64,000 nucleotides of DNA from Cryoendolithus antarcticus (lineage: Eukaryota; Ascomycota; Dothideomycetes; Cladosporiales; Cladosporiaceae), in contig NAJO01000082.1 of the NCBI GenBank assembly GCA_002077065.1, positions 1 to 64,000 of the forward strand, in the 5' to 3' direction. Numbering within the stretch: the stretch's first letter is position 1; each line of letters starts with the position of its first letter. Of the stretch, positions 1-9,938 are shown one piece after another. The notes below the pieces were generated by a model. The model was not told the DNA's origin. It was given only the letters and a program-made list of their open reading frames with translations, and ran no database searches. Made by a program: the position numbers and the translations under genes.

Positions 1-99
1 CCCTAACCCTAACCCTAACCCTAACCCTAACCCTAACCCTAACCCTAACCCTAACCCTAACCCTAACCCTAACCCTAACCCTAACCCTAACCCTAACCC
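1..99. repeat. Telomere: 16 perfect CCCTAA repeats
   Basis: Sixteen uninterrupted copies of CCCTAA fill positions 1-96, followed by one partial unit (CCC). Read outward from the chromosome this is TTAGGG, the telomere repeat of filamentous fungi, so the window starts at a real chromosome end. The change to unique sequence at about position 99 is abrupt, with no degenerate repeats and no subtelomeric satellite. Confidence 0.98.
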
Positions 100-175
100 A
101 ACGAAACCGGCTGAACAACGATTCTTCGAAGCCTACGCCCGCTCGGTCGACTGTCGAGTCTTTGCCCAAGGATCC

Positions 176-553
176 ATGACCAAATGGTACAGCTCCAAGA
201 CCGTCTACCGCAGTGAGACCGGGAAAGTGTATCACGGCGCCGAGGAAATGAAAGCCTGGATGACCGAGCTCTTCTACTCCTTCGAGGCAAACAAACACAT
301 TCCAGAGTACTACGTCCAGTACAAGGTGGACGGCGCCACGAAGATTCACGTTGGATTTCGGAGGTTGCTGTGGATCAAGGGCAATACTGGACCGGAACCC
401 GACACTGACACGCCCGTCGCGTGGATCTGCGAGATTGGGCCGGCGGATGATCCTGATGCGTATTTGGGGTTGCAGTTTAAGACGTCCAGTATTCATTGGG
501 ATAAGACTCAGACAGTGGCGCTGCTGAAGAAGAAGTTACCTTCGGACTTGTGA
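176..553 (+). CDS. SnoaL/NTF2-like protein fragment, 5' end lost at the telomere
   Basis: The first ATG (176) gives 125 residues, but the frame is open upstream all the way into the telomere repeat. From about position 98 it encodes a plausible start of the same domain (RFFEAYARSVDCRVF, then the Met at 176). What can be seen is a small alpha+beta domain with an aromatic-rich WYSSKTVYRSETGKVYHG stretch and an RRLLWIKG strand, which suggests the SnoaL-like/NTF2 fold. That assignment is from memory of the fold and is moderate. Enzymes of this fold include polyketide cyclases, but no specific role can be given. I infer that the original start codon and promoter were lost when the telomere was added. 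The ATG at 176 could still give a shortened protein if anything transcribes it. Confidence 0.55.
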   Translation: MTKWYSSKTVYRSETGKVYHGAEEMKAWMTELFYSFEANKHIPEYYVQYKVDGATKIHVGFRRLLWIKGNTGPEPDTDTPVAWICEIGPADDPDAYLGLQFKTSSIHWDKTQTVALLKKKLPSDL

Positions 554-883
554 GACCAACGCCGATGATCAGCCGCGACAGCAGCGAACAGACCAGTAAT
601 GGACGCCTTTCGGGGGACATTACCCAGCACCGCCTCACAAACTGTAGGATAAGCGTAGTCACTAGTCGTAAAGTAGTGTAGATCGTTGCAGGAGCTAGCG
701 GATTGTACGGGAAAGGCCTCTCGTTGCGCCGATGCGAGCATGACCTACCGTCTCTGAATGCATGCGAATGTAACCTTGTGATCATTCTTCGACAGGTACA
801 GTCGATGCTTTTGTATCAAAGTCCAGACGTAGGAGCTCAGCCGTGGACGCCAGAGTACAGTCAGTCGACCCTGGATCTCTCCC
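554..883. other. Intergenic, 330 bp
   Basis: This lies between the 3' ends of the telomere-proximal fragment and the PRISE-like reductase, which converge. Only short ORFs without recognisable protein character occur here. No repeat or RNA gene is seen. Confidence 0.5.
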
Positions 884-2423
884 TCAAATCAACGGCCTCG
901 CATGCCCTACAAGCGGCGGCAACATGCCGAGCTTGTTAAACTCCTCACAAACAGTGTGCATCGACTCCAACGTGTCAACATGCCCTGCAAACCCAAAATA
1001 CCTGGCCTTGTTCATACTCAGCGAAGCAGCCAAACCCCACGCTGCCGCATCGCCAAACTCGAAATTAGGCTCGATGTCGTCGAAAGGATTATACTTCAGT
1101 CCGTTCTTCTGCATAATCTCCTTCCACGCCTGCTGGTTCTTCGGCTCGTGGGCCCAACCGACTAGTGTCCAGGCAAAGCGGAGCTGACGTCCAGGCCCGT
1201 AGCCGAGAGGCGTGGGCACTACGTCTTTGGTGCCGACGACTGTATACTTCGCATCATCCAAGTCCGGGTTGTTGGTGCCGGGAGCGCCGTACCAGCGTGC
1301 AAGTTCGGGCCACAGGCGATTGTGAGGGAGCGGGCATGTATCGCTCGCGTTGAACTTCTGGTTCTTGCATTTGTCTTCCAGAGCAGCCCATTCAGTCAGG
1401 TAACCAGTCAACTTGGCTGAACTGTGCTCAGAGGGTCCGAGCCAGAGCTCAAGATCGCCAGGGAACTCGAGCTTGTCGCCTTTTTGCGCTTGGACTGCCT
1501 GCGGAACGTATGGTCAGCTCACTTCGAGGGAAGACCAGACAAATCTATACTGACTGCATAGATGGCCAGAGGGAGCAAGATGTTCATCGCCGCACCAGTG
1601 ACAGCACCTAGAATCCAAGCGGGACAGATGATGTTCCAGCCAATGTTGTGAGCCTCGCAATACTTGTAGAGGATGTCTTCTTGCGGGTAGTAGAAGTTGG
1701 GCGCCAGCGTCACTCGCGGATCACTTTCAGTCGCCGGCGATCGATGCGGGCCCAAGTGGACACCGTAGTTCTTCGCACCAGTCTGCAGCACGAATCGCTT
1801 TGGTATGATCTTGGCCAGATCTAGAGCTTCTGTGAAGTTGCGCAGAAGTGCAGCTGCATGATACCGTCAGTGGAGTACACGCGTCCTCAGCAAGAGTCAG
1901 CCGTACTGTTCGTGTCCACGAGCTGCTGAGCATTACTCCACGGCGGCTGTCCAGGGTCCGGTCGTGGCTGGAGGTATGAGTAGAAGAATACGTGGTCAGC
2001 TTTGACGCCCTTGTCTTTCAACTCCTTCGCGATATCCTCAGGCTTAGACAGAAAGTCCACAGCTACATGCTCAACTCGACTCCGCTGATCGGGCGTCAAC
2101 AGAGCCATCATCTCCTGTGGCGGAGGTTTTCTTGATGCAGCCCAGACTTTGGCCCACCGTTCGGGGCTCTCGAGCAGGACTCGCATGGTGGCGAACCCAG
2201 ATATGCCATTGGCGCCTGTGACAACGGCGGTCAAGCCTTTGATGTCTGGCGAGAAGCTGGGCAGGTTGTTATAGATGCCTTTCGCAGAGGAAGTTGTTCG
2301 GAACCCATGATGTGAGTGATCGAGATGTACTACACGCTGTTGTCGAAGAGTTGCAGGCGATAGAAGTCTCTTTGTATATATGTGAGTTTGCCCGTTCATA
2401 TGCCATTGAGGGGTGATTGCCAA
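884..2423 (-). CDS. PRISE-like NAD(P)-dependent reductase (SDR superfamily)
   Basis: Three exons, 2423-1907, 1853-1555 and 1498-884, give 476 residues. The introns are 53 and 56 nt (GTACGG..GCAG and GTCAGT..GCAG). The N-terminal Rossmann motif is TAVVTGANGISGFATM, followed by ESPERWAKVWAASRKPPP. A middle LQTGAKNYGVHLGP motif is followed by the YYPQEDILYKY segment, where the catalytic Tyr of this family lies. These are hallmarks of the progesterone 5-beta-reductase/iridoid synthase-like (PRISE) family. Fungal members reduce enones or are secondary-metabolism reductases such as SirQ-like proteins; the substrate here is unknown. The first ATG gives about 45 residues ahead of the usual start near GIYNNLPSFSP, so a later Met may be used. 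The gene diverges from the cupin gene across 116 bp. Confidence 0.8.
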
Positions 2424-2539
2424 TCATGGACCCCGCAATCATGAATCCACCTCGGACGCAGGCATCTCATCTCAATCGAATACTGCGCTGCACATCAGTA
2501 TATCGTACATCTGGGCGTTTGTGAGAGCCCACGGACAGA

Positions 2540-3175
2540 ATGGTCAATGTCAAGACCTACCACCTCCCTGCCACGCCCCTGATCCCCAATTCCCCACAAC
2601 CTCTCCTCCACTATCCCGGCCTCCTGGCGAACGAAACCTCCGACACAATCTTGACCAAAGCATACGATCTCTTCGACTCCAACGCCTGGGAGCTCCAATG
2701 GATCTTCCGCTACGGTCCCACACAGCCATCGCACTACCACAGCCACACACATGAGTGCATGGCCGTACTGACAGGCAGTGGGGTGATAAGATTCGGGGTC
2801 GCGGACACCGGCAGCGATGATGCCGATCATGAGGAAGGCGGCGTGACGGTCTCTGCCTCAGCAGGCGATGTCTTTGTCATACCAGCCGGCGTGGCGCATA
2901 AGACGCATGAGGTTGAGCCCATAACGAGTTTCGAGCTCATCAGTCCCGGGACGGGGCATGGTATACCAGGGGCGGACCCAAGGAAGCAGCTGCAAGAAGT
3001 GAAGTTGGAGGGATTCACTATGCTGGGGGCGTATCCAAGAGGGTCGAAGGGGTGGGATTTTGCCGAGCGGATTGCGCCGGGTGTCGAGATGAAGGAGAGC
3101 TGGGATGTGGAGAAGCCTGAGCGCGATCCAGTGTTGGGCGTCGCTGAAGAGGGCTTGTGCGGTACCTGGAAGTGA
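2540..3175 (+). CDS. Cupin-domain protein (YjlB-like)
   Basis: An intronless 211-residue gene. Cupin motif 1 is HYHSHTHE (His65, 67, 69 and 71) followed by a Glu/Gly-rich strand (LTGSGVIRFG). Motif 2 is GDVFVIPAGVAH (residues 109-120). These supply the usual metal ligands of a single-domain cupin. The overall layout resembles the YjlB-like small cupins common in fungi and bacteria, whose reaction is not established. There is no signal peptide or membrane segment, so it is probably cytosolic. It starts 116 bp from the divergently transcribed PRISE-like reductase, so the two could share a promoter. Confidence 0.8.
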   Translation: MVNVKTYHLPATPLIPNSPQPLLHYPGLLANETSDTILTKAYDLFDSNAWELQWIFRYGPTQPSHYHSHTHECMAVLTGSGVIRFGVADTGSDDADHEEGGVTVSASAGDVFVIPAGVAHKTHEVEPITSFELISPGTGHGIPGADPRKQLQEVKLEGFTMLGAYPRGSKGWDFAERIAPGVEMKESWDVEKPERDPVLGVAEEGLCGTWK

Positions 3176-3437
3176 GGGTCGGTGGTCGGTCGGCCGGTAT
3201 AATCCAGTCGCTGGAGCAAACTCCGTCGGGAAGGCAGACGGACGAAGCTTTTCGAAGCGATCATACGTTTCGCACGGCGCTGGACTCGCCTCGAAGCGCG
3301 GGGTGCAGAGTGACTGCGCGATCGGGCAGTGACTAGCTCTCGAGGATGCGAGTGAGAGGCCAAACAAGCCACTGCTGCTCGGTTATGGCGAATGATGTAA
3401 TGTCCATAGCTCGAACCAGCCCAATCTCCATATATGC

Positions 3438-4118
3438 TCAGCTCTTACCTGTCTCCTTGCCCTCCTTTTCCATCTCCCTCAACCTCTCCACCACCTTTCC
3501 CCACAAATACGCACTCAGCCCAAGCACGCCCTCCCTAGTGCATATCCGATATGTCCCCGCCTCCTGATACCTGCCATGCCCATCCACAAACTCTCCCTTG
3601 GCGTCCAACTCCAAACTACCAAAAATATCCTCCGGCCACGCCACTCTGCCAAAATCCGGAGGCTGCCTCTGATCACTGACGTGAATATATCCTCCCTTGC
3701 CCGCGCCTCCCATACCGCCTTGAGCTTCGGAGACGTGACCGGAGAGGCTGGGCTTGGACATGCTGGCTTGGCTGCCTTTGCCGCGGCGGCGAGGAGGTGC
3801 CTTGGAAGGGGAGAAGACGCCGCCGGAGCCGAGGGCGGAGCCGGCTTGGGAGCTGTACATGGCGGCTTGGGCTATAACTTCGGGGTCGGAATGGGCGTGT
3901 TTGCGGAGGGTTTCGTGTACGATGTTGAGGAAGGCAGGACTCTCCGTGAGAGATTCGGGAGTCGGGGGGATGGTGGAGGTTGTGCCGATTGCGAGGTGCG
4001 GACTCGGGGGACAGGTGGGGAGGAGGGAGAGGATGTGGGTGGATGGGGAAGTCGGGTCGGGGTGCATGTACTGGGCACGCCTTAGCTGAAGGGAGAGGCA
4101 GACACGAGAGTTACGCAT
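3438..4118 (-). CDS. Conserved fungal protein of unknown function
   Basis: The intronless reading gives 226 residues. The N-terminal half is Ser/Pro-rich (PTSPSTHILSLLPTCPPSP, then LAIGTT). A basic low-complexity stretch follows (SPSKAPPRRRGKGSQ). The C-terminal half is well structured, with GGYIHVSDQRQPPDFGRV, AWPEDIFGSLELDAKGEF and GTYRICTREGVLGL. I believe this is a conserved ascomycete family but cannot name a function. An upstream exon (4243-4121) beginning MAILLCAPRTTSSF is rich in Arg and Ser and has no acidic residue, like a mitochondrial presequence. It would join in frame through a very short 35-nt intron (4120-4086, GTATGC..TTCAG), giving 256 residues. Which start is used cannot be settled here. 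Confidence 0.6.
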   Translation of the reverse strand: MRNSRVCLSLQLRRAQYMHPDPTSPSTHILSLLPTCPPSPHLAIGTTSTIPPTPESLTESPAFLNIVHETLRKHAHSDPEVIAQAAMYSSQAGSALGSGGVFSPSKAPPRRRGKGSQASMSKPSLSGHVSEAQGGMGGAGKGGYIHVSDQRQPPDFGRVAWPEDIFGSLELDAKGEFVDGHGRYQEAGTYRICTREGVLGLSAYLWGKVVERLREMEKEGKETGKS

Positions 4119-4243
4119 ACGATGTGTGGATTACTAGGCAGAGTTGAAAGAGCGCGGCGAAGGGTCGATGGAGACGTTCGGGCAATGAGACGGAGGCATT
4201 GGAACGATGAAGTTGTCCTCGGGGCGCACAGCAGAATTGCCAT

Positions 4244-4632
4244 CGCAGCTGGGATGGTCAGGAAGCAGGGATGATGGGTCAAGGAAGCAGGATTGTTGTA
4301 GTGTTCTACGAAGCTTGCATCAGAGCGCGAGGTATCAAAATCTACAAATCATCACCCATGACGTGTGCCTGGATCTTCAAGCATTGACCACCCAAGATCA
4401 GAACGCCATTACCAGTCCATCGCGAACGTCTGCACCGCTCGGCCGTCGGCTGCTTGGTATGAGAGTCCAGATCGGTCAAGTGCGGAGCGTGGTAGCCCAG
4501 GTTGTCGCAGCACCTCGAGGCTGATTCCAGTGCTGTAGGTGGCCGAGAAACGCGCGCCCAACCCTTCGATGCAGGCCATACCACACCATGCATGGGATGC
4601 GGAATAATACACCCACTAGATTTTCGATGCCA
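4244..4632. other. Intergenic, about 390 bp
   Basis: This is the upstream region of the unknown protein and the 3' flank of snf7. Both genes are on the minus strand. I see no other gene here. Confidence 0.45.
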
Positions 4633-5442
4633 CTACATCGCCATCTCAGCCTGCAGCTTCCGCAGCTCCTCCTCTTCGTCTTCTTCCTCGGCTGCCGCTC
4701 GTCCTCGTACTGATCGAATGTCAGCAGAACCCTCATCTCAACACGTCTCAAGCACTTACTGGGCGCATTCGGCACGTTAGGCACCCGCTGTATCTGATCG
4801 CTGATCGGCACACTCCCAGTCTTCAGCATCTTCTCATCCAGCTGCTCCTGCTGCAACTCTGCGAGCTCCTCATCAAGCTCGTCCTCATCAATAGCCGTAC
4901 TCGTTGCGCCTTGCGCCAGCGCGTCCGCAATTTCCTCGCCCACTGCGTGCTGTTCCCGCAAGTCCTCCATAACCTGGTCCACCTTGTCTACTGTAAGACC
5001 ACCGTGTATCGTTTTCATGGCCTTGGAGGCGTTAGTCATGGCGTCCAGTGTCTCCTTGTTGATGTTGGCTGATTCGATCGAGGAGATCTCCTTCTCTAGC
5101 GTCATCATCTGTGCTGAAGTCTGCTCGAGAGCCTGCTCATGCGCCTTCTTCCGCCGTAGTGCGGCTTTCGCGACTGCGATCCATGTCAGCTCACTCCTCC
5201 CGATATCCAGAGAGATCTTCCACCACCCGTAGGCTGACAGGAGTGCACTCACGTCCTTTGTTCGTGCTCACGTTCTTCCGTGCTATCGCATCCTGCTCGT
5301 CCATCTGGTTCTGCAGATGCTTCTCCCGCTTCGACAGCATGTCCAGCGTACTTCGCAGTCCGAGGATGGCATTCTTGGTCGTGTCCTTCTTCTTCGCTGC
5401 GTTGCCACCCCAGAGGCTACCGATTCCCCAGCCGCTTGCCAT
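4633..5442 (-). CDS. snf7: ESCRT-III subunit Snf7/Vps32
   Basis: Three exons (5442-5253, 5173-4760, 4709-4633) give 226 residues, the usual Snf7 length. Exon 1 begins MASGWGIGSLWGG and continues into a basic helix (NAAKKKDTTKNAILGLR) and the long helical core. Exon 2 has the typical ALRRKKAHEQALEQT and ETLDAMTNASKAMKTIH helices and an acidic DEDELDEELAELQQEQ segment. The last exon restores the frame after a 50-nt intron and ends EEEELRKLQAEMAM, the C-terminal helix that recruits Vps4/Bro1. Snf7 polymerises on endosomal membranes in multivesicular-body formation and also acts in ambient-pH (PalC/RIM) signalling in fungi. It diverges from ten1. Confidence 0.93.
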
Positions 5443-5903
5443 GATGGATCACTCGCAGACGACCTGCGCAAGCTCCCGTGCAAGGTCTGATGTGCTGTGC
5501 CCGATAACTTTCAAGTGGGATTAGCCACACAGATTCCCTCCAGGCAAGTCACTCCGGAGATGTCCCTGTTGTATCGACGCCTCTATCACCTTGGAATCTG
5601 CGTGTTGTCGGTGCTGCGAGTGGGCTGATATAGCAAGTCCGGAGACTCTCAGTTGATCGACAGAGTAATTTGGAAGCCTTGGATGATCTTGGAGTGTAAG
5701 GGGTAATATCAAGTGGCGAGCGTATGAGATGTAGCTGGCGCCTGTTTCTATGTCGGCGTGTTGAATCTCGTGAAGCCCAGCCCACCACATGACGTGAGGT
5801 GCACGTGCCGCTTCACAGTCGCTCTTGCTGTGTTCCACTTTTCATACAAAATCCATTTGCGCTTCTATCGACCTCACCTCACCATCTTGTAAGAGGGAGG
5901 GTA
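5443..5903. promoter_or_regulatory. Shared intergenic region of snf7 and ten1 (461 bp)
   Basis: The two start codons face away from each other across 461 bp, so both promoters must lie here. No convincing known operator was recognised. The ORFs inside show no protein-like character. Confidence 0.5.
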
Positions 5904-6414
5904 ATGGCTGCGGTCATAGACACGAAGTCGTTCACCACCATGCCACCCAAGAGAACCGGCGAGTATGCCTATCTCGAGAGCAAGCCGCAAGCGAGCCAGC
6001 TAGTCCTACTCTCCCAGGTAGCCGGTATGAGCGAAGGCAGCAAGGTAAGATTTCTAGGATGGTAAGTCTGCACGTTCTTTGCATACTTTCATTCCACTTA
6101 TCGATGTTTCTAGCGTATCCTCATATGATGTGCCTAGCGCAACCTTGATCTTCGAAGATCACGCTGCAATCTCGAGGCGGTCTACTGTTCTCGTCAATGT
6201 TGATGGGATTACCAGCACCCTTAACGCTGAGCTGACTCAGATCGGTGCCCTGCTTAATGTCGTGGGCTACGTCGATCACAGAAGTGTCGTCAATGCGAGC
6301 GAGAAGAAGTCTTCTGCAAACGTTAATGCTCTGATGATCTGGTCTGCTGGAGCGGTCAAAGTCGATGAATACGAAACGGCTGTCAGGGACATGCAATCGA
6401 CGTGCACTACTTGA
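5904..6414 (+). CDS. ten1: CST telomere-capping complex subunit Ten1
   Basis: Two exons (5904-6061 and 6114-6414) give 152 residues. The 52-nt intron splits a Cys codon (TG|GTAAGT..TCTAG|C). Joined, the protein reads GSKVRFLGCVSSYDVPSATL, then VLVNVDGITSTLNAELTQ and IGALLNVVGYV. This matches the small OB-fold of fungal Ten1: a K-VRFLG-C-V-SYD first strand and a W/L-VNV-GYV strand near residue 110. Ten1 binds Stn1 in the Cdc13/CTC1-Stn1-Ten1 complex, which protects single-stranded telomere DNA and controls C-strand fill-in. The in-frame ATG at 5940 would give 140 residues and may be the true start, since it leads directly into the domain. Family assignment is by pattern, not by search. Confidence 0.75.
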
Positions 6415-7298
6415 ATCCCTCTTCATACGGGTGCGATAGCTTCTCTCCCAAATTGACATTTCAGGCATCGTCCGCGACCTCGAGGACTGCTCTCTCCGGA
6501 GGCTGCTAAGACAACCAACACCACGAAAATCAAGACTACGACACAGACTTTGCTACTGGACATACATCACGATCACCAACGAAGTGCCCACTAGAGGAAG
6601 TAGGTACAAAGTACAGTGAAATGGCCTGTCAGCGTACCGTGCCGCGATGCACAATCGGCATGGAAAGAGGGTGTGCCAATTACGTCTGCAGCTTATCTCG
6701 TGAGCATATGTCATACAGCAGTGTACATATACTGCAGGCAAGGAGTAGCTATCGTGCTCAGTGCGGTTAATGATGCCTTCGGCGACCGTTCGGTCCTCGG
6801 ACTAGCACTATTCACGCATGAGTCTCTGAAAATCAACAGCGCACAATTCGCAGAACCGGAAACTGTTCTCGAACATGCGTCCACGTTCAACAAACGCCAT
6901 CGCAATCTTCGACGAGGCGAAGGATCTCCCCAAGTCGACTTGGTCACAGCTGGTTACAGGGCGTAGCTGCTCCCCCGCATTCCCGCCAACCAATGCTTGA
7001 CCAGCCTGGGCGCCACCAAGCAACGCACAGTGGCCTCAGCACATGCCTTGACTGTGCACCAGCGCGTGGAACGCTTCCCGTGACACACCGTCGGTGACTG
7101 TGTATCACGCGAGGCGGGACTCAGCCTCGCGATCGCCATGGTGGTCACGGCAGCAATGCATACCCCACCCTGCATCCCGACCTCATCTACAAGAGGATGG
7201 GAGCTGCCTCCTGAAAGATGCATCTGCTCCTCCTCGTCACTACGGTGTGAGGACTAAGCGTGTTCCTTGGCGCGTACAGCACAAGCTGCTCGCCCGGT
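6415..7298. other. Intergenic, 884 bp
   Basis: This separates ten1 from the start of the sugar transporter. Several short ORFs overlap on both strands, but none has family motifs or coding character. It must hold the transporter promoter. Confidence 0.5.
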
Positions 7299-9792
7299 AT
7301 GGCCGTCAACGGCAATGGGTTCGCCAAAGGGGATGACTTGCTCGTGGGCAATCTGACTGACTATGCAACAGCGCAAGCGACATCGAAGAGTTCGATCAGA
7401 CTCCGAAGCTCGAGCAGAATGGCGATTATGACTACGAGACCGAAGCTGCAGCTCGGCGCAAGGCTAGCATTGCCGCCATGATGCAGAACACTACGGGCGA
7501 AGTCAAGAACCCCCTGATCGGCATTCCTCGACCACAACTCATGCGCGATGTCGACGCCTTCGCCACGCAGTATGGCTTCAGCGGCGACGAGGTCGAGCTC
7601 CTCAAGAAAGGCGCGATAGTGGCGCAGAACCCAGCCGACTTCGAGAATATGCCGGAGCTGGACGATTATGACCGCAATGCCTTGCGCGAAGAGATCATGC
7701 GGCGCTGGAAGCATCCCTTCGCGCTGTACTTCACAATCATCCTCAATTCTATCGCAGCAGCTATCCAAGGCTGGGACCAGACTGGAAGCAACGGCGCCAA
7801 CCTATCGTTTCCTAAAGAGTTCGGCATCAGTGCTGATCCGCCGGACTGTGGTGCCAGCGTCAACGATCCGCTCTGCCAGAAGAATGCTTGGCTTGTGGGG
7901 TTCATCAATAGCTGTCCCTACATTGCTATCTGTCTATTCACGGGCTGGATTTCGGATCCTGTGAATGAGTACCTTGGGCGTCGTGGGACAATCTTTGTCG
8001 CGGCCATCTTCTCCGTCTTGGCGCCGATCGGATCTGGACTGACACAGCACTGGGGCCAACTCGTAGCTTGTCGTATGTGTAGTACACACGACATGAGGCA
8101 CTGCACAGTCTAGCTGATAACAGCGCAGGTATTCTTCTCGGCATCGGCATGGGCTTGAAGGAAGTCACTGTCCCGGTCTTTTCAGCAGAGAATGCGCCCA
8201 CGAACATCAGAGGCGGCCTGGTCATGTCATGGCAGCTGTGGACTGCGTTTGGCACCTTCCTCGGGTACAGCGCGAACCTGGCCGTGTACAATGTTGGCAA
8301 GATGTATGCTTCCATGGAGTCCATCCAATTTCGACATCTTGACCAATGCTGACTGTATACCAGCGCATGGCGACTGCAACTCGGCAGCGCTTTCATCCCG
8401 GCTGTACCACTTTTGATTGGCATTTACTTCTGCCCTGAGTAAGCATTCCGAGCCAAAACTCGGTGTCGATGAGCTCCACTGATCGTAGTGTCCAGATCAC
8501 CAAGGTGGTATCTCAAGAAGAAGAAGCCGTACAAAGCTTACAAGTCGCTCCTCCGCCTCCGAAACTCGCCACTGCAAGCCGCGAGAGACGTCTACTACAT
8601 CCAAGCGCAGCTCGACGCTGAACACCGCATGATGGAAGAAGCCGGCCTGCTCAAGACGAACAATTTCTTCTCCCGATTCGTCGAGCTTTTCACGCTTCCT
8701 CGCGTTCGCCGTGCGACGCAAGCATCTGGCATTGTCATGATTGCGCAGCAGATGTGTGGTATCAATGTAGGACTCCTGTTTGCATACCCGACTCTGGCAA
8801 GGGTCACACACTAAGCGAAATCTCAGATCATCGCATTCTACAGCGCCACCATCTTCTCACAAGCTGGCTTCGGCACTGCTTCGGCACTCTTCGTCTCCTG
8901 GGGTTTCGGTCTGGTGAACTTCGTCTTTGCATGGTAAATACCATCTGTCCCGCATGCATCTGATCGTACTGACACGACTTAGGCCCGCAGTATACACCAT
9001 CGATACCTTCGGCAGACGAGGCCTCCTCATCTTCACGTTCCCGCAGATGGCGTGGTCTCTGCTTGCGGCTGGACTGTGCTTCCTGATCAAGGCGCCGAAG
9101 GCTCATTTGGCGACTGTGGCGCTGTTTGTCTTCATCTTCGGAGCTTTCTACTCACCTGGAGAAGGTCCCGTGCCATTCGCTGTACGTATTGAGTGCCCAT
9201 ACGACATGCAAGTGTCGGACTAACGATCGTGATAGTACTCGGCTGAAGTATTCCCGCTTTCTCATCGTGAGATGGGCATGTCCTGGGCAGTGGCAACTAA
9301 TAGTCAGTATTCCAACAGAATCTACCACGGGTATAGCCAGACTGACAGTACAACAGACTTCTGGGCATCGATTCTGTCTATGTCGCTCCCGCGTATGCTC
9401 CAAGCGTTCACCCCAACAGGCGTCTTCGGCTTCTACGCCGCATTAAACGTCGTCGCATTCTTCATGATTCTCTTCTTCCTCCCAGAGGTGAGCTCGATTA
9501 TCCACGATTTGCGCATACATGCTGTGCTAAGATCTCGCAGACAAAGCAGCGCACCCTCGAAGAACTCGACTACGTCTTCGGCGTTCCCACTCGCCGTCAC
9601 GCAGGCTTCGTTGCGCATGAACAGATCCCTTGGTGGTTCCGCAAGTGGGTCTTCCAGAAGAAGGGAGAACCTGAGCCGCAACTATACCATTTCGAGGATA
9701 CGAGTGTGATCAATGCGTACCGTGGGGACGCTGATGGGCCGGAGAAGGTGAAGACTTACCATCAGGAGCTGGGGTCTACGCTGTCAGCATGA
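7299..9792 (+). CDS. MFS sugar transporter (SP family), 10 exons
   Basis: Ten exons: 7299-7318, 7372-8072, 8129-8303, 8364-8438, 8496-8766, 8827-8933, 8983-9181, 9236-9302, 9357-9487 and 9541-9792. They sum to exactly 666 codons (665 residues). Every junction restores family motifs: [15 protein letters not shown] after the first membrane helix, [15 protein letters not shown] between TM2 and TM3, [12 protein letters not shown] after TM6, [17 protein letters not shown] in TM7, DTFGRRGLL in the second half, and [18 protein letters not shown] at the end. These define a sugar/H+ symporter-type major facilitator in the plasma membrane; the sugar is unknown. The cytosolic N-terminus of about 110 residues is long but seen in relatives. 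The tiny first exon (MAVNGNG) is the least certain part. The 3' end faces an SDR gene 146 bp away. Confidence 0.88.
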
Positions 9793-9938
9793 GGAAAAAC
9801 TGAATCTGGAGAGTGCATGAGATCGGAACCAGGCGCCGAGATACCCTTGCGTAATACTATCATTCGTTATCAGATCACTTGTGGACGCATCTCGCAACAC
9901 TCGCTGCCCGTGTTCACCAAATCGTTGCTTCGTAATTA

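Noticed and set aside
1840..1910. Apparent frameshift between exons 1 and 2 of the PRISE-like reductase
   Set aside because: Caused by my first misreading of the reverse strand. With correct bases, the 53-nt intron joins DTN to TALLRNFTEALDL in frame.
7299..7371. Alternative first exon of the sugar transporter starting at 7315
   Set aside because: It would need a 28-nt intron. The model starting at 7299 gives a normal 53-nt intron and keeps the frame.
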